Shown here piece after piece: positions 27,926 through 35,953 of a DNA stretch of 64,000 nt. A program made the translations under genes and the position numbers. The notes below the pieces were generated by a model. That model saw only the letters and a list, made by a program, of their open reading frames with translations. It made no database searches and was not told the origin of the DNA. Position 1 is the stretch's first letter, and each line of letters starts with the position of its first letter. Source of the DNA: CAVTWJ01 sp963849485 (GTDB lineage Bacteria > Oederibacteriota > Muellerivitia > Muellerivitales > Muellerivitaceae); NCBI GenBank assembly GCA_963849485.1, contig CAWKIF010000156.1:1-64000 (forward strand), read 5' to 3'.

Positions 27926-28501
27926 TCAGGCGCAAATCCCCTTTTTCATCCGGTCTAGGTCTTCCAACAAAAGAAGAATGGGCCGTTCTAAGAATGAATT
28001 CAAAATATAATCCCCCGAAGGATTTGAAGTGGGGGTAACGCAGAAGATCCCCGCCGCCTTGGACCCCGCCACACCCTCCGGGCTGACCTCGAAGGAGATG
28101 GCCTTGGGGGCTTTGATCCCGAGTGTATCGAGCGTAATTTGATAAAGCTCGACCCCGGGTTTTAAGACCTTCACGTCTTCTTTGCAGCGGATGCTGTCGA
28201 AATCATTGGCCAACTCAAGCCGGGAAAGTTCCCTCACGACCTCCGCTGATGAGAGATTGGAAGTCATGGCGATGCGGACTTCATAACGGCGGAGGTTGAG
28301 AAAGGTTTCTTTTAATCCCTGGACCGTCAACTTGAGTTCGGTATGATCGGGCATGGCTCGTTCCGCCTTGGCCATTTCCCGCCGAATCCATTCCAAGTCA
28401 AAAATGAGCGCCTTGGTGACCCAGAAGCTCTCTGGCACATGGGCGTAATAGATGTTGTGGGGATTATTGACGTCCGAAGGGCCGAAATTGATGGGGCTCA
28501 T
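27926..28501 (-). CDS. HAD-like protein with degenerate active site
   Basis: 191 residues, directly after gatB (5-base gap). The C-terminal half aligns by eye with beta-phosphoglucomutase/phosphoglycolate-type HAD proteins: motif II MTSNLSS, motif III Lys in VLKPGVELYQITLDTLGI, motif IV region SFEVSPEGVAGSKAAG. Motif I reads IFDLEW instead of DxDxT, and the acidic pair of motif IV is E-V, not E-D. The nucleophile Asp is present but the proton donor Asp and Thr are gone. It may be an inactive or repurposed HAD domain; the cap region is also unusually short. Confidence 0.6.
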   Translation of the reverse strand: MSPINFGPSDVNNPHNIYYAHVPESFWVTKALIFDLEWIRREMAKAERAMPDHTELKLTVQGLKETFLNLRRYEVRIAMTSNLSSAEVVRELSRLELANDFDSIRCKEDVKVLKPGVELYQITLDTLGIKAPKAISFEVSPEGVAGSKAAGIFCVTPTSNPSGDYILNSFLERPILLLLEDLDRMKKGICA

Positions 28502-28506
28502 GGAAC

Positions 28507-29958
28507 TTAAGCGTCCAACTTCTTTTTGAGAATCTCATTCACCATTTTAGGATTGGCCTTGCCCTGGGTGGCCTGCATGACCTTCCCAACCAGAAAGCCA
28601 ATCACACCCTGCTTGCCGCCCTTATAGTCGGCGACTACGTTGGGGTTGTCGGCTATAACCTTCTCCACCGCACCCTCAATGGCCTTGGGGTCGGAAACCT
28701 GGGCCATCCCCTTGGACTTGACGACCTCGGCAGGCGAGGCGCCGTTGTTGAAGAGCTCAAGGAATACTTCCTTGGCCTGTTTGCTGTTGATGGTGCCCGC
28801 GTCGATCAGTTCCACTAGCTCGCAAAGCTTCTTCTGGTCAAACTTGAGGGCCTTCAATTCCACGTCTTTTTCCTTCATTTGGGCGGCCATGTCGCCCATG
28901 ATCCAGTTGGACAGTCCTTTCGAATTTTTGGTGTGCTTGGCGCCTTCCTCGAACCAATCGGCCAGTTCCTTATCAAAGGTCAAAACCCCCGCGTCGTAGG
29001 GGGTAAGGGAGTATTGGGAAATGAACCTGGCCTGCTTGGCAACCGGCAGTTCAGGCAGGGAGTCCTTGATTTTATTGACGTACTCATCGGAAAGAATGAT
29101 AGGCACCAGGTCCGGTTCGGGGAAATAGCGGTAATCGTGGGCTTCTTCCTTGGAACGCATGGGCTTGGTCTTATTCTCGGTCACGTCCCAAAGGCGGGAT
29201 TCCTGCACCACCCGTTCACCCTTCTCGCAAAGCGCGATCTGGCGCTTGATCTCGTACTCGATGGCCTGTTTGGCGAACTTGAAACTGTTCATGTTCTTGA
29301 TCTCGGCCTTGGTGCCGAATTGGGCTTGGCCCTTGGGCCGCACCGACACGTTGGCGTCACAGCGCAGGGACCCCTCTTCCATGTTGCAATCAGACACTTC
29401 GATATAAAGAAGGATGTTCTTCAGGGCCGTGAGGTAGGCATAGGCTTCCTCGGCGCTGCGAAGATCGGGTTCGGATACGATCTCAACCAATGGAATTCCC
29501 CCCCGGTTATAGTCGGCCAGGGAGTAATCGGAAGAATCCAAGCGCCCCGCCTTGCCGCCCGCGTGAACCAGCTTGCCCGCGTCTTCTTCCAGGTGGGCCC
29601 GGGTAATACCGATGCGTTTGGTTCCTTCTTTGAGCGTGATATCCAGGTGGCCCCCGTAATTCAAGGGTTTGTCGTATTGGGAAATCTGGTAGGCCTTGGG
29701 CAGGTCCGGGTAATAGTAGTTTTTCCGGTCCATCTTGGAGTATTTGGAGATGGTGCAGTTCAGGGCATGGCCGATCATAACAGCGAATTCCACGGCCTTT
29801 TCGTTCATGACCGGCAGGGTTCCCGGCAAACCCAGGCAACGGGGACAAACCTGCGTGTTGGCCTCATTCCCAAAGATCGTTTTGCATCCGCAAAACAGTT
29901 TCGTCGCGGTTTTTAATTCACAATGGACTTCAAGACCGATGACTGGTTCGTACTCCAT
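28507..29958 (-). CDS. gatB: Asp/Glu-tRNA(Asn/Gln) amidotransferase subunit B
   Basis: 483 residues, full length. Catalytic cradle: VIGLEVHCELKTATKLFCGC, CPRCLGLPGTLPVMNEKAV, KMDRKNYYYPDLPKAYQISQYD, RAHLEEDAGKLVH, RCDANVSVRP; Zn-binding cysteines are in FCGCKT and CPRC. The C-terminal YqeY-like tail (GFLVGKVMQATQGKANPKMVNEILKKKL) binds tRNA. GAGGAG precedes the ATG. With GatC and GatA it converts mischarged Glu-tRNA(Gln)/Asp-tRNA(Asn). Confidence 0.97.
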   Translation of the reverse strand: MEYEPVIGLEVHCELKTATKLFCGCKTIFGNEANTQVCPRCLGLPGTLPVMNEKAVEFAVMIGHALNCTISKYSKMDRKNYYYPDLPKAYQISQYDKPLNYGGHLDITLKEGTKRIGITRAHLEEDAGKLVHAGGKAGRLDSSDYSLADYNRGGIPLVEIVSEPDLRSAEEAYAYLTALKNILLYIEVSDCNMEEGSLRCDANVSVRPKGQAQFGTKAEIKNMNSFKFAKQAIEYEIKRQIALCEKGERVVQESRLWDVTENKTKPMRSKEEAHDYRYFPEPDLVPIILSDEYVNKIKDSLPELPVAKQARFISQYSLTPYDAGVLTFDKELADWFEEGAKHTKNSKGLSNWIMGDMAAQMKEKDVELKALKFDQKKLCELVELIDAGTINSKQAKEVFLELFNNGASPAEVVKSKGMAQVSDPKAIEGAVEKVIADNPNVVADYKGGKQGVIGFLVGKVMQATQGKANPKMVNEILKKKLDA

Positions 29959-29974
29959 GAAAAACTCCTCAGTT

Positions 29975-30035
29975 AGAAGATTGGAGTGAGTAGTTAGGAG
30001 TTAACTTCTCACTTCTAACTCCTAATTCCTAACTT
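29975..30035. repeat. Palindromic repeat between gatA and gatB
   Basis: AGTTAGGAGTTA is followed by TCTAACTCCTAATT, giving a TTAGGAGTTA/TAACTCCTAA stem. The surrounding bases repeat the same TTAG/CTAA pattern. It overlaps the gatA stop codon (30029-30031) and sits inside the operon, so it may affect mRNA stability between gatA and gatB. Confidence 0.65.
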
Positions 30036-31499
30036 TCTTTCAGTGTTGGCTTCTGCTTGTGCCATTCGGTGGCCTGCTCATAGGCCCAGGCCGTGCGCAA
30101 GAGGGTCGCCTCGTCGAAGGCCTTGCCGATCAACTGAAGGCCGATGGGTAGGCCCGTCTGTGAAAATCCGCAAGGGACCGAGAGGCCCGGCAAGCCCGTG
30201 ATGTTGATGGAAACGGTAAAGACATCCTCCAAGTACATGGAAAGGGGGTCCCCGGTTTTTTCGCCAAACCGGAAGGCGGGGTTGGGGGCGGTGGGGGTGG
30301 CGATGACATCCACCTGTTCAAAAGCCTTGTCGTAATCCTGCTTGATCAGGCGACGCACCTTGAGGGCCTTGAGGTAATAGGCGTCGTAATAGCCGGAAGA
30401 AAGCGCGTAGGTGCCCAGCATGATGCGGCGTTTGACCTCGCTGCCGAACCCCGCCGCGCGGGTCTTGGAATACATTTCCACGATATTTTCGCCCGGCACC
30501 CTCAACCCGTAACGCACGCCATCGTAGCGGGCTAGGTTGGAGGAAGCCTCGGAGGGGGCCAGCACGTAATAGGCCGCCAAGCCGAAAGGCGAGGTGGGCA
30601 AGGAAACTTCTTTGACGATCGGCGCCCTGTTTTTCCAACTCGACGATGGCCTTCTTCACCACTCCGGCCACTTCCTTGTTCAATCCTTCCGGGAAAAACT
30701 CTTTGGGAATCCCCACCCTCAGACCCTTGATGCCCTTCTTGGCCTCCCCAACGTAATCGGGCACGGGCATGTTGGCTGAAGTGGAATCAGAAGCGTCATG
30801 GCCCGCGATGGCCTGAAGCATAAGGGAACAGTCTTCCACGTCTTTCCCAAAGGGACCTACTTGATCTAAAGAAGAAGCGAAGGCGATCAAACCATACCGG
30901 GAGACCCGGCCATAGGTGGGTTTGAGCCCCACGATGCCGCAGAGGGCGGCCGGTTGGCGAATGGAACCGCCCGTATCCGAACCCAGGGAAGCGAAGGCCT
31001 GGTCGGCGGAAACGCAAGCCGCCGAACCGCCCGAGGAACCACCGGGCACGCAGGCCAGGTTCCAGGGGTTCTTGGTTTTCTTGTAAAAGGAAGTCTCGGT
31101 GGAAGAACCCATGGCATATTCATCCATGTTGGTCTTTCCTACCGAAACCGCCCCGGCGGCGTAGAGCTTCTCGACCACGGTGGCGTTATAGGGCGGCTTG
31201 AAATTCTCGAGCATCTTCGAGGCGCAGGTCGTTCGAATGCCCTTGGTGCAAAGCAGGTCCTTGATGGCAACCGGTACGCCCGTGAGGGGGGTAATGTCTT
31301 GGCCCGAGGCAAGGCGCTTGTCGGCCTGCTCGGCCTGCTTCAAAGCCTCTTCCCGGGTAATGGTGATGAATGATTGGACCTTGGGCTCGACTTCCTCCAG
31401 GTAATCCATCGTGGTTTTAGTCAATTCGACCGAGGAAATCTTTTTGGCCTTCAAGTCGGCCGAGACTTCATGGATGGTTTTAGAAAGGATGGGGTTCAT
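30029..31499 (-). CDS. gatA: Asp/Glu-tRNA amidotransferase subunit A, one frameshift
   Basis: Amidase subunit that releases ammonia from glutamine; about 489 residues after repair. Ser-cisSer-Lys site: VAIKDLLCTKG (Lys) and GGSSGGSAACVSA / GSDTGGSIRQPAA (Ser residues). The start at 31499 gives MNPILSKTIHEVSADLKAK. The frame breaks at about 30616-30622: GCCGATCGTC with one extra base; removal gives GAIVKEVSLPTSPFGLAAYYVLAPSEASSN, a normal GatA junction. Most likely a sequencing error. Confidence 0.95.
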
Positions 31500-31506
31500 G
31501 TTGGGC

Positions 31507-31791
31507 CTACATGATCTTCGGGACTTTAAAGTGCCCGGACTGTATTTCCGGGCCGTTGGAAAGAACCTCCGCCTGGCTGAGGGAGGCATGGGGTACATCG
31601 GATCGGAAGACGTTTTTGACATCCAGGGGATGGGTCAGGGGTTCCACGTTGGCCGTATCCAGTTGGTTGAGCTGTTCGACATATTGGAGAATATCGCCCA
31701 ATTGCTGGGTATATCTGGCCACTTCCTCGGCCGTAACTTCCAGGCGGGCCAGTTTGGCCACGTATTGCACGTCTTTTTCGGATAGGGGCAC
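31507..31791 (-). CDS. gatC: Asp/Glu-tRNA amidotransferase subunit C
   Basis: 94 residues from a GTG at 31791, preceded by GGGAG at seven bases. The open frame extends far upstream but the added residues are not GatC-like. Family features: VQYVAKLARLEVTAEEV, LGDILQYVEQLNQLDT, VEPLTHPLDVKNVFRSDV. It stabilises the GatA-GatB contact. First gene of gatCAB; seven bases separate it from gatA. Confidence 0.92.
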   Translation of the reverse strand: MPLSEKDVQYVAKLARLEVTAEEVARYTQQLGDILQYVEQLNQLDTANVEPLTHPLDVKNVFRSDVPHASLSQAEVLSNGPEIQSGHFKVPKIM

Positions 31792-31907
31792 GTTTGAACT
31801 CCCAAGGGGGATAAGGCCGCTTATCTTGCCAGAACCCGGGGGAAAGCTCAATCTTTTAGCCCTTTCCGATCCTTCCAGCCCCGACCCCGAACGGTTTAAA
31901 ATGAGAC

Positions 31908-33008
31908 ATGGCTCGAGTACTTCCCTTCCAACTCCTCTCCTGGGTCTTCGCGGGGCTTTTCCTGGCCGGATGCGCCACGACCCGGCCTTCCCTTTATATT
32001 TCTCCCTCGGATTCAAAGAACCGGAAATTCGACCCGCCTCCCGCCACCGTGATCCGGGTGCCCGTCAATGCCACCCTGCCCCGGATCAAGGATATCCCCA
32101 AGACCTTCCTTCAATTCTTGGATGAGCAATTCAAGCCCATCAAAAAAACAGTCCTGAATCCTTTCCGATCATTGGAAATGGACATGTCGATGGGGGAAGT
32201 TTCCAATTTTTGGGATGCGGCCCAGGACCCCATCTTCCTCGACAAGGGCATCTGGCTCCTGATCCAGCCCCAATCCATCAGCGGAGGATTGAACCAGCCC
32301 AATCCCAAACACCCCTTCAAATGGAGGATGGACCTGGAAATGACGGCTTATCCCATCCTCGTTTTCGGGAAAGAGCCCTCGACTGAAAAGTTGGCGATGC
32401 CGCCGGTCAAATCCTACCAGGCCGGGCCCTCCGGCTTCCACGCCATCAGCAACACAACTATCTCTTTCACGGAAGCCAACAAGCAGTTGGAGGACCCCCG
32501 CTTCGGCCTCATCGACCGGGTCATCCCCGGTAGCGGCAGTTACAAACTCCGCATCCGGGGAATTAAGCTTTACGGCTCGGGAGGGCAGGTCATCGCTGAA
32601 GTGAAGATCGAGTACAACCCCCTCATCAATTTGGGTTATGAACCTGCCCACATGACGGTCTATTTCCGGGGGGTGCCCCAATACGACCCGGAGAAGGAGG
32701 TCTTCACCCTGCGCAACCTGGACTTCGACCTCAAAACGGGCGATTTCGTCATGCAAGTGGCCAATTGGATTTTTAAGTCAGATATCTTGAAGGTCTTGCG
32801 ACAGAAGGCCCGGATTCCCATCGGACCCAAGTTGGACCAGCTCAAGGACCGCATGAACGTGGTCCTGAACCTGCCCGTCGGGAAACACAGCCGCCTTCAA
32901 ACCCAGGTGAAGTCGTTCCGGGTTCTGGGCGCCTTTGTGGACCGGGACGGCATCCAAGCCCAGGTGTCATTGGATGGGGACGCCCAGCTGAACTTATTTA
33001 GCCGATAA
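31908..33008 (+). CDS. DUF4403-family lipoprotein
   Basis: 366 residues. Signal peptide with lipobox FLAGC (Cys about residue 22), so probably an outer-membrane lipoprotein. The body resembles DUF4403, with repeats of extended strands and segments such as YDPEKEVFTLRNLDFDLKTG and DFVMQVANWIFKSDI. The role of this family is not established. It converges on uvrD with only nine bases between the stops. Confidence 0.75.
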   Translation: MARVLPFQLLSWVFAGLFLAGCATTRPSLYISPSDSKNRKFDPPPATVIRVPVNATLPRIKDIPKTFLQFLDEQFKPIKKTVLNPFRSLEMDMSMGEVSNFWDAAQDPIFLDKGIWLLIQPQSISGGLNQPNPKHPFKWRMDLEMTAYPILVFGKEPSTEKLAMPPVKSYQAGPSGFHAISNTTISFTEANKQLEDPRFGLIDRVIPGSGSYKLRIRGIKLYGSGGQVIAEVKIEYNPLINLGYEPAHMTVYFRGVPQYDPEKEVFTLRNLDFDLKTGDFVMQVANWIFKSDILKVLRQKARIPIGPKLDQLKDRMNVVLNLPVGKHSRLQTQVKSFRVLGAFVDRDGIQAQVSLDGDAQLNLFSR

Positions 33009-33017
33009 ACAATACCA

Positions 33018-35219
33018 TCAATCGATCTTTTCCAGGTTGGCCAGCTTGACCAGCAGTTGTTTCTTGCCGTGGTTCGGAAATGAAACCGTGACCTTCAAGT
33101 CCTCCCCCGAACCCATCAAAGCGATCACCATGCCACGGCCGAAGGCCTTGTGCTTGACCTGGTCCCCCAGGGCGAAAGGGATGACCGTTTCCTCGTCCCA
33201 TTCAGGGTCTTTCAGCTCGTCGAAATCTTTTTTCTTCGCGTCGGCCACCTCATAGAGGCCGCCCTGGGTGGCCACGATGGAAGCCGCCTTGCCCGTGACC
33301 TCGATCAGTTCTTTGGGGATCTCGGAAAGGAACCGGGAAGGCGCCCTCCACTGGGGAGTGCCGTACACGTACCGGCAGGCCGCGCCCGTAAGGTAAAGAA
33401 TATCCATAGCCCTCGTCATGCCCACGTAGCAAAGGCGGCGCTCCTCCTGGACTTCCTTGTCCTCCTCCATCGAGTTGTTATGGGGGAACAGGCCTTCTTC
33501 CATTCCGGTGATAAAGACGATGGGAAATTCCAGGCCCTTAGCGTTGTGCATGGTCATGAGAGTCACGCAGTTTTTCTTGTCTTCCAGCTTGTCAACGTCC
33601 GCCACCAGGGAGACCTGGTCCAGGTACCCGCCCAGGGTCGGGGTTTCGGCCAATTTCTCGTAATCCACCACCGAATTGACCAGTTCCTTCAGGTTTTCCG
33701 CCCGCATTTTCGATTCCAGCGTGTCGTCCGCCGCCAGGTCGGTCAGGTAGCCGGAGCGTTCCAGCACCTTCCGCACGAATTCGGAGGGTTTGAGGTTGTC
33801 CCTTTCGGCGATCAAGCCATCCATCATGGATACGAAAAGACCTAAGGCTTGGGAGGCCTTTTTGGGAAACTCGCCATTCATGGCGCATTCCCGGGCGGCT
33901 TCCAGCATGGTGATATCCCGCTGCTTGGCGGTTTCTTCCAGTTTGGCCACCGTTCCCGACCCGATGCCCCGGATGGGGACATTGATCATCCGGCGCAGGG
34001 AGACCGAATCCTTCGGGTTCACCAGCACATGCAGGTAGGCCAGCATGTCCTTCACTTCCTTGCGGTCGTAGAACTTGAGCCCCCCCACGATGATATAGGG
34101 GATGTTATGGCGCCGGCAGGCGTCTTCCAGCACCCGGGATTGGGCGTTGGTACGGTACAAAAGCGCCACATGGCGGAAACTGCGGCCGGGCTGGCCCAGC
34201 CGCTCGTAAAGGGTCCGGATCACGAATTCGGCCTCGTCCTTGTCGTCCTCCGCCTGGTAATAGATGGGTGTTTCCCCCATTTCCCTGAGGGAAAAAAGCT
34301 CCTTTTCCTTACGCTGGGAATTGTTGCGGATCACGGCCTGGGCGGCCTGGATGATAGCCTTGGTGGACCGGTAATTCTGCTGGAGCTTGAAGATCCTCGC
34401 CCCCGGGAAATCGTGCTCGAATCGGAGGATATTTCGGATATCCGCCCCCCGCCAGCCGTAGATGGACTGGTCGGGATCCCCCACCACGCAGAGGTTGTTC
34501 AAGGGATGGGCGATCATGGAAATCATCTGGTATTGGGCGGTATTGATGTCCTGGTACTCGTCCACGGAGACGTATTGGAACCTTTGGCGGTAACCTTCCA
34601 ATATTTGGGGATGGGCTTTCAATAAGGTCACGGTGTTAAAGAGCAGGTCGTCAAAATCCATCCCGTTGTTTTGCTTAAGCTTGGTTTGGTAAAGGGGATA
34701 AATCTTGGCCACCTTCTCCATGAAGACCCCCGCGGCCAGCTCCTCGTATTCCTTTGGGTTTTTCAACTCGTTCTTCGCCGCACTGATAAAGCTATGGACG
34801 GCGTAGGGGTGGACCTGTTTTTCGTCCCACTTGAGATCCCAGAGGCATTCCTTAATCAGGGCCTTCTGGTCCGAATCGTCATAAATGGTAAAGCCGGGCT
34901 GGTAGCCGAGTTTTTCCGCGTGGACTTTGAGGATTCTAAGGCAAAGTGAATGGAAGGTGCCGATGAACAGTTCCCGGGCCTTAGTTCCGCCCGCCAAAAC
35001 CGCGATGCGGTCCCGCATTTCCTGGGCCGCCTTGTTGGTGAAGGTGACCGCCAGCAAGTTGAAGGAGGAAACATGAAGCTCATCCAATAAACGGATGATG
35101 CGGTAGGTGACCACCCGGGTTTTCCCCGAACCGGCCCCCGCCAGGATGAGGGCGGGCCCCTGGTGGTGGAGGACCGCTTCCCTTTGTTCTTCGTTTAAAT
35201 CCTGGTAGGTTTTTTTCAT
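33018..35219 (-). CDS. pcrA: UvrD/PcrA-type DNA helicase
   Basis: 733 residues, SF1A 3'-5' helicase. Motif I AGAGSGKT, Ia TFTNKAA, II VDEYQDIN, III GDPDQSIYGWRGAD, IV LQQNYRST, V TMHNAKGLEFP, VI RLCYVGMTRA. The C-terminus (FALGDQVKHKAFGRGMVIALMG...LLVKLANLEKI) is the Tudor-like domain by which PcrA/UvrD contacts RNA polymerase. The start is 35219 (MKKTYQDLNEEQREAV). Roles: mismatch and nucleotide excision repair, clearing stalled polymerase. Confidence 0.95.
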   Translation of the reverse strand: MKKTYQDLNEEQREAVLHHQGPALILAGAGSGKTRVVTYRIIRLLDELHVSSFNLLAVTFTNKAAQEMRDRIAVLAGGTKARELFIGTFHSLCLRILKVHAEKLGYQPGFTIYDDSDQKALIKECLWDLKWDEKQVHPYAVHSFISAAKNELKNPKEYEELAAGVFMEKVAKIYPLYQTKLKQNNGMDFDDLLFNTVTLLKAHPQILEGYRQRFQYVSVDEYQDINTAQYQMISMIAHPLNNLCVVGDPDQSIYGWRGADIRNILRFEHDFPGARIFKLQQNYRSTKAIIQAAQAVIRNNSQRKEKELFSLREMGETPIYYQAEDDKDEAEFVIRTLYERLGQPGRSFRHVALLYRTNAQSRVLEDACRRHNIPYIIVGGLKFYDRKEVKDMLAYLHVLVNPKDSVSLRRMINVPIRGIGSGTVAKLEETAKQRDITMLEAARECAMNGEFPKKASQALGLFVSMMDGLIAERDNLKPSEFVRKVLERSGYLTDLAADDTLESKMRAENLKELVNSVVDYEKLAETPTLGGYLDQVSLVADVDKLEDKKNCVTLMTMHNAKGLEFPIVFITGMEEGLFPHNNSMEEDKEVQEERRLCYVGMTRAMDILYLTGAACRYVYGTPQWRAPSRFLSEIPKELIEVTGKAASIVATQGGLYEVADAKKKDFDELKDPEWDEETVIPFALGDQVKHKAFGRGMVIALMGSGEDLKVTVSFPNHGKKQLLVKLANLEKID

Positions 35220-35262
35220 GGTTTCTATTGGGTACCAATGTTGGAATTGATGAAAGGCGCCT

Positions 35263-35298
35263 AAAAACAAAAATCCCGCGAGGGGAAACCCTGGCGGG
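35263..35298 (-). terminator. Intrinsic terminator after the PilZ gene
   Basis: A stem formed by CCCGCGAGGG and CCCTGGCGGG around a GAAA-type loop (35275-35298) is followed on the minus strand by TTTTTGTTTTT (35263-35273). It lies between the PilZ gene and uvrD. Confidence 0.75.
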
Positions 35299-35360
35299 AG
35301 GGGGATTTTCCGATAAAGGCCATAAAATTACTACAAGGAATGAATACAAAACCCAGAAAT

Positions 35361-35460
35361 TTCACCACTAAGACACCAAGTCACCAAGAAATCAGGTTAA
35401 AAAAAACCATAAAATTCATAATATTCGTTGTTCTTGGTGTCTTTGTGCCTTGGTGGTAAA
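35361..35460. repeat. Dispersed repeat, facing pair
   Basis: Left arm 35361-35392 (CACCACTAAGACACCAAGTC...) and right arm 35431-35460 (TTCTTGGTGTCTTTGTGCCT...) are inverted copies 38 bases apart and could form a long stem. Located between the PilZ gene and the terminator upstream of uvrD. Confidence 0.85.
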
Positions 35461-35470
35461 AAAAGTTTTC

Positions 35471-35827
35471 TTAAGAAAGTTTTTCCAATACTTCCCGGAT
35501 GATCATCCGGGCCTCTTCATCCACCACAATAAATTTATATCCGAGGTATTTATCCGAGACCCAGATCAACTTGCTGTAAACATCAATCGTTCTATCTTTA
35601 TGAACCCGGAAATTAACTTTCAGGATATGGCTCGGGGGCCTGGGGATGCCCAATTCCAGCCGGATCCCTCCCTCGCTCAAGTCAAAGGCCTTAACAGTTA
35701 AAGGGTTTCCTTGGACTTCGAAAACATTTCCTGATTTTGATTCCTGAACAGGGTGAATTTTGACATGTTCCTCAAACTTTACCCGGTTATGTTTTCGTCT
35801 TTCATCCTTATGTTCAGAGGCGGGCAT
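35471..35827 (-). CDS. PilZ-domain protein
   Basis: 118 residues forming one PilZ domain. The two c-di-GMP motifs are present: RRKHNRVKF (RxxxR) and DLSEGGI (DxSxxG). It is a stand-alone receptor type, expected to bind c-di-GMP and act on a partner that cannot be named here. Confidence 0.88.
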   Translation of the reverse strand: MPASEHKDERRKHNRVKFEEHVKIHPVQESKSGNVFEVQGNPLTVKAFDLSEGGIRLELGIPRPPSHILKVNFRVHKDRTIDVYSKLIWVSDKYLGYKFIVVDEEARMIIREVLEKLS

Positions 35828-35953
35828 GAAGTCTCCATGCAGATTTCATTGGATAAAACGGTAAACTAAACCGATTTAACCGTCAACCAAAACCTGAAAA
35901 GGATTTTATGTTTTTAGGAATTTATAACTTCATTGGCAATATTTAAAAAAGCT

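Noticed and set aside
31792..32016. Long N-terminal extension of GatC in the same frame
   Set aside because: The added 75 residues do not resemble any GatC, and a GTG with a good ribosome site begins the normal-length protein.
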